A program made the translations under genes and the position numbers. This document shows positions 27,454 through 38,226 of a DNA stretch of 64,000 nt, piece by piece. The first letter of the stretch is position 1, and every line of letters begins with the position of its first letter. Below the pieces are notes generated by a model. That model worked only from the letters and a program-made list of their open reading frames with translations, was not told the origin of the DNA and did not search any database. Source of the DNA: QHXQ01 sp038322995 (GTDB lineage: Bacteria; Acidobacteriota; Blastocatellia; Pyrinomonadales; Pyrinomonadaceae); assembly GCA_038322995.1 (NCBI GenBank), contig JBBQGM010000012.1, positions 1 through 64,000 of the forward strand, written 5' to 3'.

Positions 27454-29640
27454 ATGAGAACCCCTTTACACACACGCGTCACGGTCGGCGCGCTGCGCAC
27501 GCTGGTCGTGCTGGCGGCGCTCCTGTGCGCGACCGGCTTGCAGCCCGCGCAGGCGCAACAGACCGCAGCCGACACGATCATCTCGAACACAGCGACCGCG
27601 ACTTACACCGACGGCACGGGCGGCAGCCCGACTTATAACGCCACGTCGCAGACCGTGACCGTCATCGTCGCGCGCGTCGCCGGCTTAGCCATCACGCCGG
27701 ACAACGGCACGGTGCCGAACGTCGTCGCAGGCCAGTCGAACGTGGACTTCACGTTCACCGTATCGAACACGAGCAACTTCTCGACGAACGTGCTGTTCTT
27801 GGCCAGCCGCGCCTCGATCACCGTGGGCGGCAGCGCGACTGTCGCCATGGCCGCGATTGACGCGAACGGCGACGGCCAGATCGACAGCAACAGCGACGGC
27901 AACGTGGACGCAGGCGACGTGGACATCAAGAACAACGCCGCCAACGTCTCTTACGGCCCGGTCGCGCGCAACACTTCGTTTCTCGTCATTGTCCGCCTGA
28001 ACGTCGCGGCGGCCGCCGTCGCCGGCAGCAATATCACCGTCACGCTCGGCGACGCGCCCGTCAACGGCACGCCCGGCGACACGACGCACGACAACGTCAA
28101 GCCCGCCAACAACTCCGCCAGTGAAGTCCGCACCGACACAACGACCCTGCCCGCGCCCGTGGGCGGCGAATCGGAAGCGCGCGGTGACGCCCGCGCCACC
28201 GTCGATAACGACGCGCAACTGCGGCTCGCCATCAATGCGCCCGCCGGCCCTGTCGCGCGTGGCAGTGACATCACTTACACATGGACGCTCGACAACACGG
28301 GTTTGCGCGCCGCCAATGCGACCACGCTGCCCGTCGCCTCCGGCCCGGCCGCGGCCGGCGTCGGTGTCTTCGTCATCGTGCCCGTACCGAATAAGACTGT
28401 CTTCAAGAATCTCGGCGTGCTGCCGCCGGGCGTGGCCGCCGTGCTTTATTCGACCGTCGGCGGCACGTTCAATGCGGCCGGTGTCGAAACGAACCTGCCC
28501 GATCCGCTGACGGCCGCTTCGCTCTGGTCAACCACGGCACCGGTCGATCCGACCACCGTGCGCCGCATCGCTTACAACCTCGGCGCGACGCTCGCCGCCG
28601 GGGGCACGTTTGCCAACATACAGACGGTCGTCACCGTCTCCGCCACCGCCGACACCACGACGCCCATCTACGAGATCGGCGACGCCTTCGCCAAGAACAG
28701 CGTCAACGCGACGAACACGGATCAGTCCGGCGACGCGGTCGTCAACAAGGGCGACGGCAACGCGAACTACGACGAGCCGAAACTTTATCCCACGGGCCCG
28801 CCCGACCCGGTCAGCGCCACGCAGGGCTATCAAGTTCCGACGACGCTCTTGCAAGTCGGCGTGGTCTTCATTGGCCCCAGCGGCGCACCGCGCGCCGTCA
28901 ACACGACCAACAACGACGACTTTACTAACCTGTCCACCTCGACCGGCATCAACCGGCCGCCGGGCAGCACGACGAACGCTATCGGCACGGTCACGTTTAC
29001 CAACACGGTCGAGAACGCGGGCAATGCCAACGACACGTTCACGCTTACCGCGCCGACCGTGCCCGCCGGCTTCCTCGTCGAGATCAGCACGAACGGCGGC
29101 GCGGCTTACACCACCGTGTCGGGCGGCGGTTCGACCACCTTGGCCATCGCGTTCGGCGCAACGGCCAACATCCTGGTGCGCGTCACCGCGCCCGTCGGCG
29201 CAAACGTGCTGACCGGCTTCGGCAACACGATCCGCGCCACCTCCGGGCTGACCCCGGCCGCCACGAACGACACGGTTGACCGCGTCTATACCGGCTTCCT
29301 GTCGCTCAATAAAACGTCGCGCGTGCTCGATGCGCTGGGCGCGGTCGCACAGCCTGTCCCCGGCAACTTCATCGAGTACACCATCGCTTACAAAAACGAA
29401 GCGTCGGCCAACGTCGCCGGTAATCCTAATCTGACGGCCAACAACGTCGTCATCACCGAGAACGGCGCGGCCGGCACGAACAACTGGGCCACCTATTGCG
29501 ACTATGTGCTCAACTCGGCGGTCGATGCGGGCGGCACTATCGCCGGCAACGCGGTCGGCTCAACTTCGTTGACCGACACGATTGTCACGGTCGCGCCGCA
29601 GGCGACGGGCACGTTCAAGTTCACCGTCAGGATCAAGTAA
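27454..29640 (+). CDS. secreted DUF11-repeat surface protein
   Basis: A 728-residue exported protein. ATG 27454 is preceded by TGAGG; in-frame ATG 27442 is also possible. A signal peptide ends near QPAQAQ. The mature N-terminus carries an ISNTATATYTDGTGG motif, also present in the next protein (ISNQAEATYADDTGT). The body is several beta-sandwich repeats of DUF11 type (IEYTIAYKNEA, FTLTAPTVPAGF), Asn/Thr-rich and almost free of Cys and Lys. There is no membrane anchor or LPXTG motif. It is probably a fibre or coat component on the outer surface. Confidence 0.78.
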   Translation: MRTPLHTRVTVGALRTLVVLAALLCATGLQPAQAQQTAADTIISNTATATYTDGTGGSPTYNATSQTVTVIVARVAGLAITPDNGTVPNVVAGQSNVDFTFTVSNTSNFSTNVLFLASRASITVGGSATVAMAAIDANGDGQIDSNSDGNVDAGDVDIKNNAANVSYGPVARNTSFLVIVRLNVAAAAVAGSNITVTLGDAPVNGTPGDTTHDNVKPANNSASEVRTDTTTLPAPVGGESEARGDARATVDNDAQLRLAINAPAGPVARGSDITYTWTLDNTGLRAANATTLPVASGPAAAGVGVFVIVPVPNKTVFKNLGVLPPGVAAVLYSTVGGTFNAAGVETNLPDPLTAASLWSTTAPVDPTTVRRIAYNLGATLAAGGTFANIQTVVTVSATADTTTPIYEIGDAFAKNSVNATNTDQSGDAVVNKGDGNANYDEPKLYPTGPPDPVSATQGYQVPTTLLQVGVVFIGPSGAPRAVNTTNNDDFTNLSTSTGINRPPGSTTNAIGTVTFTNTVENAGNANDTFTLTAPTVPAGFLVEISTNGGAAYTTVSGGGSTTLAIAFGATANILVRVTAPVGANVLTGFGNTIRATSGLTPAATNDTVDRVYTGFLSLNKTSRVLDALGAVAQPVPGNFIEYTIAYKNEASANVAGNPNLTANNVVITENGAAGTNNWATYCDYVLNSAVDAGGTIAGNAVGSTSLTDTIVTVAPQATGTFKFTVRIK

Positions 29641-29790
29641 ACCCGTGCGCCGTCGGGCCACCGCCCGGCGGCGCACTTAACCCGGTGCGGCGCGGCCCGC
29701 ATGTTTCGTCCGGCGCTTTGCCCGCGCCCGCGAATTTGTTGGTCGCGCCGCATTGAAAAACTAATTGCCCGCTTAACTCACTCAAGTCCG

Positions 29791-32700
29791 ATGACACACT
29801 GCCTGCACAGATTCGTCGTTGGTCTCAGCCTCGCGCTCGCGCTCGCTACGGTCGCAGGCGCGGGGCAACTGGCCGATAACGACCCGCGTACGCCCGCGGG
29901 CACAAGCATCTCGAATCAGGCCGAAGCCACCTACGCCGACGACACGGGCACGGGCTTCGCTACCGTCTCGGACACCGTCACTATCACCATCCTCCAGATC
30001 AACGCGCTTACCGTCGCGCCCGACGAGACCGCGCCTTCAGCCAACACAGGCCCGCGCGACCATATCACACGCCGCTTCACCGTCTGCAACACCGGCAACA
30101 GCACCGACCTCTACACCATCACGCGCGCCGACATCACCGCGCCCGCCACCTTCGCCAACCTCTACTTCGACACGGACGCGAGCGGCACCGTCACGAACGC
30201 CGACGCGCTCATCACGCTCAACACGACGATGAGCGGGCGCGTCGCCCCCGGCGCATGCCTCAATGTCCTCGCCGTCATAGACACGAACGACTTTCCCGCC
30301 AACTCGCTCTTAACCATCGGCTTGACCGCGCGCTCGAACGTCGCGGGCGGCGTCAACGGCCTCGCGCAAGACGACGGCACGATCATCAACGCGGTCGGCG
30401 CGGGCGCGCGACTCACCTCGCCGGTGGACGGCGAACTGCCGCCGATGAAACTCGTCGAGAATCAAGCGCGCGTCACGTCCGCGCCCGGTCAGACACTCAA
30501 CTACGCCATCTCATTTCGCAATAGCGGCGACGTGACCGCGCGCCGTGTCGTCGTCAGCGACGAACTGCCCGCCGGTCTCGCCTACGTCGCCGGCTCGCTC
30601 CGTCTCGGTGATCGTGGCCTGACCGATCAAGATGATGCGGACGAAGGCCACGCTTTGCCGCCGCGCCAGCTTGAGATCAGACTTCCTGAAGTCGCGCCGG
30701 CCGAAATCGTGCGCGTGACGTTTCAAGCGCGCGTGACCGGCCAGATTCCCGCCGGCACAGGCGCGATTAATAGTGCGACCATCGGAGCCGACAATGCGCC
30801 ACCGCGCCGCTCGACTGACACAGTCGCCATCGTCGATCCGTTCGGCACGGTCTATGCCGGTCGTTCGGGCGGCGCGCTCACCATTAACGGCGCACAGGTC
30901 ACACTCGTCACCGACGAGCAGGCCACCGTGCCGCTCAACACCGCGTCGGACATCGGCTTCACGCCCAACGCGCGCAACGAGAATCCGTTCATCACGCAAG
31001 CGGGCGGACACTTCAACTTCGTCCTCACGCCCGCCCAACTCGGTGTGGCGCAACAACCCGTGCGCTACTTCCTGCACGTCGCCGCGCCCGGCTATCGCTC
31101 GCGCTTGCTCGAATTGTCAGTGCAACCCGCGAGCGTCGGTCTCTACAACACACGGGTGCGCGCCCTCGACGGTCAGCCCATCGCGCAGGCCGGCGGCTTC
31201 GATCTGACCGAGCAACCGATTGACCTGTCGAACCTCGCCGCGCTCGTCTTTAACGTGCCGCTCTTTGAGAACACCGCGCTCGAAGTCTCGAAGACGGCCG
31301 ATCAGCAGCGCGCTGAGATCGGTGACGTAATCACGTATCGCGTCGAAGTGCATAACCCGACGGCCGGCGCAGTCAACGACGTGATCGTGCGCGACACGCT
31401 GCCCGCGTCATTCCATTTCGCGCAAGGCACGGCGCTCGTCGAACAGGGCGGCCCCGCGCAATCCATCACGCCTGAGATCGACGGCAACACGCTCACGTTC
31501 CACCTTGGCGCGCTCTCCGCCGGCGGCCGCGCGGCACTTACTTATCGCGTCCGCATCGGCGTCAATGCGCGCGAGGGCGAGAACATCAACTCGGCCGTCG
31601 TCGCAGGCGTATTGCTGCCCGGCGAGCGCGTGACGACCGCACCGGCGCACGCATCGATCATAGTCGGCAAAGGTATTTTCTCGACGCGGCAGATCATCAT
31701 CGGGCGCGTGTTCGCGGATGCGAACGGCAACGGCGCGTTCGACGCGGGCGAGCGCGGCGTCGCAGACGTGCGTTTGTATCTGCCGAACGGGCAATCGATC
31801 ATCACCGACAAGAACGGCATGTACAACGTGCCCGCCGTCAACGACGGCGCAATCGTCATTGCGCTCGATCCGACGACGCTACCCGTCGGCTTCGCGCTCA
31901 CTGACGCCGACACGCGCGACGGGCGCAGTTGGACGCGCCTACTGCGCACCCCGCTCGGCGGCGGCGGCATGCTCCATCAAAACTTCGCCCTCCGCCCGCC
32001 GGCCAAACGCGACGACGATAAACAAACCGACGGCGCAGCAACACCCGGCCCACAGGCGCAAACAGAAGCGACCAGCAACGCGGCGCAGTTGCACGCCTCG
32101 CCGGCGCAAACGGCTGCCGTCAAGCAAGCGCGCCCGCTGTCATCGCCGCAACCGAACTTCGTCGCGGCAGTTGATAACAACGATAACGTCCGCGCCAGCA
32201 AGACGAGCGCGCCAGACCCAACGACAGCAAAGGTGCCCGCGACTGCGCCCGTGCCTGCGTTGGGGGCAAACGATGCGCTGCTTGCGCCGGGCACGTATGA
32301 GGTCGAGTCGAAGGAGTCGTTTGCGCCGGTCGTGCCGGGTGCGGTGCTATTAGTCTCGCCGGCGGCCGAAGAAGTGATCGGCACGACCGCGCTCAATCTT
32401 GAAGCGCGCGTGGCGGAGGATTGGACGGTCGCGGTCGAGGTTGAGCGCACGCGCGTGAGCGCCGCGAGCATTGGCGAGACGCGCGTCGATCATAAGAATA
32501 AGACGACGACCTACAGCTTTGTCGGCCTCAACCTGCGACCGGGGCCGAACCGTTTGCAGATCACGCCCGTCAGCCCTGAAGGCGTCGCGGGTCAACCCAT
32601 CGAACGAATTGTCTATGGGCGCGGCCCCGCCGTGCGGCTCGTGGTCGCGGCGGACAGGAAAGAGTTGCAGGCCGACGGCCGCGATGCGACGCTCGTGCGC

Positions 32701-35616
32701 GTGCGCGCCTTCGACGCATGGAATCATCCGGCGGCCGACGCGCCCATTTCGGTTGAAGCTTCGGCCGGTCGGCTGCTGCCGATCTTCGAGCCGCGCAAGT
32801 TGGACGGAGCGAGCGGCGATACCTTGCATGTCTCGGCGCGCGACGTGCCAAACTTAAACAGCGCGAGCGAACAGAGCGCGGCGGCCACGCGGCAACAATT
32901 CATCTCGCTCGCGGGGGGCGAAGCGGTCGTCAAACTGATCGCGGCCAGCGCGGCCGGCGCGGCCGAGTTGCACGCCAGCGCGGGCACAATCGAGGCGCAG
33001 GGCGAGGTGCGCTTCACGCCGGAGCTTAGGCCTACACTGCTCGTCGGGTTGGCGGAAATGTCCGTCGGGCGCGCTGCGCCGGAGAACGAGTTGCGCGGCA
33101 CGAATGAGACGGTGCGCAGCCACGTCGAATTGTTCTATCGCGGGCAGGTGTTCGGCCGGAATCTGCTCACGTTCGCCTACGACAGCCAACGCGCGCTCAA
33201 CCGCACGGCCGGGCGCGACCGTCTGTTCCAACTCGATCCGCTTGAGCGCGCCTATCCACTCTTCGGCGACACCTCGACGCGCTACGAGGACGCGCAATCG
33301 AACTCGAAAGTTTACGCCCGGCTTGATCGCGCCCGCTCCTACGCCATGTTCGGCGACTTCGACACGGAGCAGAGCGACCTGGGGCTGACCGGCTACGGCC
33401 GCCGCCTGACGGGCGGCAAAGTACACGTCGAGAACGAAGGCGGCGACTTCATCGCCGTCACCGGCGCGCGGCCCGACACGGCGTTTACGCGCGACGTGTT
33501 CGCCGCCGGCCGGCTCGGCTTGATCCCGCTCACGCACAACGACATTCTGCCCGGCTCGGAACTCGTCACGCTCGAAGTGCGCGACCGGCGCAACCCCGAA
33601 GTCATCATTTCGCGCGAGACACTGCTCCGTTCGGTTGACTATAATCTCGACGCGACGACGGGCCTGCTCTTTATGCTGCGGCCCATCTCTGCCTTCGACT
33701 ACGCATTGAACCTCGTGCAGATCGTCATCACCTACGAGCATCGCGCCACCGGCGCATCGTCGGCCATCTATACGGCGCGCGGCGTCAAGCACATCGCGCG
33801 CACGGGCACGCGGCTCGGCTTCTCGCTCGTCGATCAGCAACAGGATCAACTAGGCTCATACCTATTGGGCGGTCTCGACGGTGAACAGAAACTACCACAC
33901 GGCGGGCGCTTGCAGTTTGCCTGGGCCAAGAGCCAAGGGCACGTAGCGACGAGCGGCAACCTGTTCGCCAACGGCGACGACACGCACGACGGCAACGCCT
34001 ATCGGCTTGAGTTGCTGCAACCGCTCGGCTTCAAAGAGGGCGTGCTGCGCGCTTCTTACGCGCGGGCCGACGAAGGCTTCTTGAATCCGTTCGGCGCAAC
34101 CGTCACGCCCGGCGCGCAACGCGCGAACATCTCGACCGAGTTCAAACTGCGCCCGCGCTCGCTCGTGCGGCTCGGCTTTACGGATGAGCGCAATCACACG
34201 GCGAACGTCAGCAACGAGCGCGCCACCGCCTCGCTCTTGTGGACGGAGACGATCACGGATCGTATCCACGCGACTTTTGGCTACGATTTCCGCAACTTCA
34301 CGGACACGCTCAACAGCAAGCGCACGGCCTCGAATCTACTCTCGGTCGGCGTCGAATGGCAGGCGACGGACAAGCTGCAAGTTGCGGCGAAGCGCGAGCA
34401 GAATCTGGGCGATGCCGATCCGACCTATCCCGATCAAACGACGCTCGCCGCGACGTATCAATGGAACAGTTGGGCGCGGCTCTTCTTCACGCAGCGACTC
34501 GCCGCCGCGCCCATCGTGCCCATTAGCGATGCGGGCACGACCGGTTTCGCCGGCACTGGCGCGCGCCGCGAGACAGCCTTCGGCATCGAGACGAAACTCG
34601 CGCACAACACTGCGTTGAGCGGACGTTATCAACTTGAGAACGGCGCGAACGGGACGGACAGCTTCGCCGTCATCGGCTTGCAGAATCGGCTGCCCCTCAA
34701 CAAGCAACTCGCCCTCGATTTCTCGTTCGAGCGCGGCTTCCACATGGCGGGCGCGGGCGAGAGTTTCACCGGCGGCGCGTTCGGCCTCTCGTATCTGCCG
34801 AACAAAGATTTGCGCACGGCGGCACGCTACGAGTTGCGCGAGCAGGCGGGCGGCATGAGCCAACTCTTCACCATCGGCGCGGCCGGCCGCATCAATGAAG
34901 GACTGACAACGCTCGCGCGCTTCCAATGGTCGCACGCAGACTTACAAGGGCGTGCCACCACATCGCTCACGGGCACGGCCGCCGTTGCCCTGCGGCCCGT
35001 CGAATCCGACAACAAGGGCCTACTCTTTAGCTACACGCATCGCGCGCTCACGCAAAGCGGCGTCGGGCTTAAAGGCTTGACGACTGATCGCGGCGACGTG
35101 ATCTCATCAGACGGCTACTGGCAACCGCAGCAGCGCACCGAGCTGTTCGGCCGCTTCGCGCTCAAGTTCGGCAGCAACGGGCGCGAAGGTTTGATCTCGA
35201 CCTCGGCGCTGACCTACATGGCGCAACTGCGCGCGGCCCGGCGCATTCGCCGTTCGCTCGACGCCGCCTTCGAGTATCGCTTCACGGCGCAGCCCGCGAC
35301 GCGCACGCGCCGCACTTCGACCGGCGTCGAGCTTGGCTACTGGATGTTCGCCGACATACGCTTCGGCGTCGGCTACAATTTCACGACCGCCGTTGACCCC
35401 GGCGACGAACTGCTGCTCACCAAGCCACGCGGCTTCTACTTCACCATCTCGACGAAGCTCTCGAACATCTTCGATCTCTTCGGCACGGCGCAAGCCGGAC
35501 TCGTCCCGTCAGATCAAACCAGCGCGCCGCCCGCAGATGCGCAGCAATTGAAGCCGCGGCCCGATGCCAGCACGCAAGCACCGCAGCCGGCCGGCACGGG
35601 AGGCTCGCACCCGTGA
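29791..35616 (+). CDS. giant DUF11 / SdrD-B / Ig-like / outer-membrane beta-barrel protein
   Basis: A 1941-residue protein starting at ATG 29791 with a signal peptide (to about 24). Order: the ISNQAEATY module, DUF11 repeats (about 200-330 and 500-620), a SdrD-B-like domain (about 630-700, FADANGNGAFDAGERGVADV), a disordered Ala/Pro/Gln linker (about 730-820), an Ig-like domain (about 945-1000, ADRKELQADGRDATLVRV), and from about 1100 to the end a long alternating amphipathic beta region with aromatic strand ends (FAYDSQRAL, YELREQ, FGVGYNF), which I read as an outer-membrane barrel. This would place the DUF11 stalk next to the outer membrane. Its TGA overlaps the GTG of the next gene. Confidence 0.8.
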   Translation: MTHCLHRFVVGLSLALALATVAGAGQLADNDPRTPAGTSISNQAEATYADDTGTGFATVSDTVTITILQINALTVAPDETAPSANTGPRDHITRRFTVCNTGNSTDLYTITRADITAPATFANLYFDTDASGTVTNADALITLNTTMSGRVAPGACLNVLAVIDTNDFPANSLLTIGLTARSNVAGGVNGLAQDDGTIINAVGAGARLTSPVDGELPPMKLVENQARVTSAPGQTLNYAISFRNSGDVTARRVVVSDELPAGLAYVAGSLRLGDRGLTDQDDADEGHALPPRQLEIRLPEVAPAEIVRVTFQARVTGQIPAGTGAINSATIGADNAPPRRSTDTVAIVDPFGTVYAGRSGGALTINGAQVTLVTDEQATVPLNTASDIGFTPNARNENPFITQAGGHFNFVLTPAQLGVAQQPVRYFLHVAAPGYRSRLLELSVQPASVGLYNTRVRALDGQPIAQAGGFDLTEQPIDLSNLAALVFNVPLFENTALEVSKTADQQRAEIGDVITYRVEVHNPTAGAVNDVIVRDTLPASFHFAQGTALVEQGGPAQSITPEIDGNTLTFHLGALSAGGRAALTYRVRIGVNAREGENINSAVVAGVLLPGERVTTAPAHASIIVGKGIFSTRQIIIGRVFADANGNGAFDAGERGVADVRLYLPNGQSIITDKNGMYNVPAVNDGAIVIALDPTTLPVGFALTDADTRDGRSWTRLLRTPLGGGGMLHQNFALRPPAKRDDDKQTDGAATPGPQAQTEATSNAAQLHASPAQTAAVKQARPLSSPQPNFVAAVDNNDNVRASKTSAPDPTTAKVPATAPVPALGANDALLAPGTYEVESKESFAPVVPGAVLLVSPAAEEVIGTTALNLEARVAEDWTVAVEVERTRVSAASIGETRVDHKNKTTTYSFVGLNLRPGPNRLQITPVSPEGVAGQPIERIVYGRGPAVRLVVAADRKELQADGRDATLVRVRAFDAWNHPAADAPISVEASAGRLLPIFEPRKLDGASGDTLHVSARDVPNLNSASEQSAAATRQQFISLAGGEAVVKLIAASAAGAAELHASAGTIEAQGEVRFTPELRPTLLVGLAEMSVGRAAPENELRGTNETVRSHVELFYRGQVFGRNLLTFAYDSQRALNRTAGRDRLFQLDPLERAYPLFGDTSTRYEDAQSNSKVYARLDRARSYAMFGDFDTEQSDLGLTGYGRRLTGGKVHVENEGGDFIAVTGARPDTAFTRDVFAAGRLGLIPLTHNDILPGSELVTLEVRDRRNPEVIISRETLLRSVDYNLDATTGLLFMLRPISAFDYALNLVQIVITYEHRATGASSAIYTARGVKHIARTGTRLGFSLVDQQQDQLGSYLLGGLDGEQKLPHGGRLQFAWAKSQGHVATSGNLFANGDDTHDGNAYRLELLQPLGFKEGVLRASYARADEGFLNPFGATVTPGAQRANISTEFKLRPRSLVRLGFTDERNHTANVSNERATASLLWTETITDRIHATFGYDFRNFTDTLNSKRTASNLLSVGVEWQATDKLQVAAKREQNLGDADPTYPDQTTLAATYQWNSWARLFFTQRLAAAPIVPISDAGTTGFAGTGARRETAFGIETKLAHNTALSGRYQLENGANGTDSFAVIGLQNRLPLNKQLALDFSFERGFHMAGAGESFTGGAFGLSYLPNKDLRTAARYELREQAGGMSQLFTIGAAGRINEGLTTLARFQWSHADLQGRATTSLTGTAAVALRPVESDNKGLLFSYTHRALTQSGVGLKGLTTDRGDVISSDGYWQPQQRTELFGRFALKFGSNGREGLISTSALTYMAQLRAARRIRRSLDAAFEYRFTAQPATRTRRTSTGVELGYWMFADIRFGVGYNFTTAVDPGDELLLTKPRGFYFTISTKLSNIFDLFGTAQAGLVPSDQTSAPPADAQQLKPRPDASTQAPQPAGTGGSHP

Positions 35617-38096
35617 CGAGCGCACGCACAATCAGCATGGGCACATACTTGCGCCGGCCGTTGGCGGCGCGCGGCGCGTGCTCTGCGCTCGCGGCAACGC
35701 TCTCGGTCGCGCTCATGCTCTGCTTTGCGGCGCAGGCAACACAGGCGCAAACGGTCTGCGCGACGGCGGGCAATGACGGCCCCAACGCTGCGCTCAGTGG
35801 CATTGTCAACACTTACTATCCCGGCGTCGGTACGGCTGCGGCCGGCGCGAACACGATCAGCGTCGGCGCACCCACCGGCGCGGGCACGACGATCTCGCCC
35901 GGCGACCTCCTGCTTGTTATCCAGATGCAGGATGCCGCGCTCAACACGAGCAACAGCGGCGCTTATGGCGACGGCGTGGCCGGCACGCCGGGCAGCGGCG
36001 CAATCGCGCCCATCACGGCCGGACTCTACGAGTATGTGGCCGCGGTCTCTTTCACCGGCGCGACCATCACCATTCGCGGCGCGAACGGCGCGAACCGGCT
36101 GATTAACACTTACACGAGCGCGGCCGCCACGGCCACACACGGACAGCAGACGTTTCAAGTCATCCGCGTGCCGCAGTATTCGAGCGCGACCGTTACCGGC
36201 ACACTTACCGCCCCGGCGTGGAACGGTGCAACCGGCGGTGTCGTCGCCATTGATGTGGCGGGCGCGCTCACCTTGAGCGGAGCGGTCAACGTGGACGGCA
36301 AAGGCTTTCGCGGCGGCGGCGGACTCGGCACGGCCGGCGGCGGCACCGGCACCGGCACGCCAACAGCCACTGATTACCTGCTGCCCTCAAGTTTCAATCT
36401 CAACGGGCAGAAGGGCGAGGGCATCGCCGGCACGCCGCGCTATGTCTATGACGGCACGAGCGTCAGCGACACCGGCGTTGAAGGCTATCCCGGCGGCAGC
36501 ACCGGGCGCGGCGCACCGGGCAACGCGGGCGGCGGCGGCACAGACGGCTCGACCACGGTGAATGAAGAGAACTCCGGCGGCGGCGGCGGCGGCAACGCCG
36601 GCACGGGCGGCATCGGCGGTCTGACGTGGCGCAGTCGGCTCAACATCGGCGGCTTCGGCGGCCTGATGTCGGTCGCCCCGGCCGCAACGCGCGTCGTCAT
36701 GGGCGGCGGCGGCGGCGCAGGCTCGCGCAACAACTCTTCGACCATCGCCGCGAGCGGCGCGGTCGGCGGCGGCATCGTCATGCTCCGCGCCGCCACGTTA
36801 AGCGGTGCGGGCACAGTCACAGCGAACGGCGCGGACGCTTACAATCTCACGCTAAACGACGGCGGCGGCGGCGGCGGCGGCGGTGGCAGCATCATCGTTA
36901 GTCTGCCCGGCGCGGTTAACTACACCGGCGCGCTCTCGCTCAACGCACGCGGCGGGCGCGGCGGCGACGCATGGGCCTTACAGGCAGTCGGCACCATCTG
37001 CGGCTCCGCGCCTTGCGACACGGACAACCGGCACGGGCCCGGCGGCGGCGGCGGCGGCGGCTATGTCGCCACCATCTGGGGCGGCGCGGCCAACGTCGCG
37101 GGCGGCACGAACGGTACTACCACCAACGCCGGCGCGCCCACCAATGTCTATGGCGCAACGCCCGGCACAGCCGGCACAAGCACCACGCTCGCCGCCGCGA
37201 TTCCCGGCGCGAGTTCCGGCGCACAATGCGTTCCCCTGCTGACCGTGACGAAGACGACCTCGACGCCCACGGTGCGCAACACGCCGACGGGCGTGACCGC
37301 GACCTACACGATCAACATCGCCAACGCCGCCAATCGCAGTGCGGCCACCGGCGTCGCGCTCTCCGATAATCTGCCGGCGCTGTTCACCTATGCTGCGACC
37401 GGCACGATCACACTCGGCGGCAGCGCGACGCGCCCGACTGTGACCACCCCCGCTGTCGGTGACGCCGTGCCCGTGTGGAGTTCGTTCACCATACCGGGCG
37501 GCGGCAGCGTTGCGCTCACGTTCACCGTTGACATCGCCTTCAACGTCGCGTCGGGCACGTATCAGAACCCGGCGACCGCCACCTATCTCGACCCCGCGCG
37601 CACGACCGTGAGCGGCACGACGACCGCAAGCTATAATTCCGCGTCCAGCACCGGCGAAGACGTGACCGTGACCGGCGCGCCGAAGATCGTCCTCGACAAA
37701 ACTTGCACCAGCCCGGCGAACTGCCTCGACCCGACCGCCCGCCAAGTGCCCGGCACTGAACTGACCTATAGCATCACCTTCACGAATCAGGGCGGCGCGA
37801 ACGCCGTCAACTTCATCATCTACGACATGATCCCGGCCAGCACCGTGTTCAAGGTTGGCTCGGTCACTTACAACGCGAACGGCAGCGGCATCCCCGCGCC
37901 CACGATTGACTACTCGCAGCAAGCCCGGAGCGGCGCGACCCCGCCCGCCCCGCCTGCGCCCTGGATCACCTACGCGCCGCCGGGCGCGGCCGGCACGTTC
38001 GACGCCACCGTCAATTGGGTGCGTTATAATTTCAATGCCAATCCGATTGCGCCGGGCAAGTCCGCCACCGTTACGCTCATCGTGCGTATCCAGTAG
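35613..38096 (+). CDS. glycine-rich secreted protein with C-terminal DUF11 domains
   Basis: An 827-residue protein. The GTG start at 35613 overlaps the preceding stop (GTGA) and has GGGAGG upstream; ATG 35637 is an alternative. A signal peptide ends near QATQAQ (about 46). Residues about 200-520 are very Gly-rich, with runs of 5-8 glycines, and probably form a loose beta-helix-like fibre. Residues about 540-655 and 690-827 are DUF11-type sandwiches (TYTINIANAANRSAATGV, LTYSITFTNQGGANAVNF). Overlap with the barrel gene suggests the two are made together and may form one surface structure. No anchor is seen. Confidence 0.78.
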   Translation: MTSARTISMGTYLRRPLAARGACSALAATLSVALMLCFAAQATQAQTVCATAGNDGPNAALSGIVNTYYPGVGTAAAGANTISVGAPTGAGTTISPGDLLLVIQMQDAALNTSNSGAYGDGVAGTPGSGAIAPITAGLYEYVAAVSFTGATITIRGANGANRLINTYTSAAATATHGQQTFQVIRVPQYSSATVTGTLTAPAWNGATGGVVAIDVAGALTLSGAVNVDGKGFRGGGGLGTAGGGTGTGTPTATDYLLPSSFNLNGQKGEGIAGTPRYVYDGTSVSDTGVEGYPGGSTGRGAPGNAGGGGTDGSTTVNEENSGGGGGGNAGTGGIGGLTWRSRLNIGGFGGLMSVAPAATRVVMGGGGGAGSRNNSSTIAASGAVGGGIVMLRAATLSGAGTVTANGADAYNLTLNDGGGGGGGGGSIIVSLPGAVNYTGALSLNARGGRGGDAWALQAVGTICGSAPCDTDNRHGPGGGGGGGYVATIWGGAANVAGGTNGTTTNAGAPTNVYGATPGTAGTSTTLAAAIPGASSGAQCVPLLTVTKTTSTPTVRNTPTGVTATYTINIANAANRSAATGVALSDNLPALFTYAATGTITLGGSATRPTVTTPAVGDAVPVWSSFTIPGGGSVALTFTVDIAFNVASGTYQNPATATYLDPARTTVSGTTTASYNSASSTGEDVTVTGAPKIVLDKTCTSPANCLDPTARQVPGTELTYSITFTNQGGANAVNFIIYDMIPASTVFKVGSVTYNANGSGIPAPTIDYSQQARSGATPPAPPAPWITYAPPGAAGTFDATVNWVRYNFNANPIAPGKSATVTLIVRIQ

Positions 38097-38226
38097 TGCC
38101 CGCGCAACAGGCCGACACGACTATCGCGCATGCCGGACGTGCGCCGCGATGCACGCTTGGATGGTGCGCCAGGGCGACGCGGCCGTCGTTTGTTGGTAAT
38201 TGGCTAAGGTGGGTTTTAAGCGTGCG

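Noticed and set aside
36300..37080. Repeated GGC-rich tracts that look like a DNA repeat array
   Set aside because: They are glycine codons inside an open reading frame, without regular spacers; not CRISPR and not an independent repeat.
36978..37922. Minus-strand frame of 314 codons opposite the glycine-rich protein
   Set aside because: Mirror of Gly/Ala codons; Arg/Gly/Val-rich translation without features.
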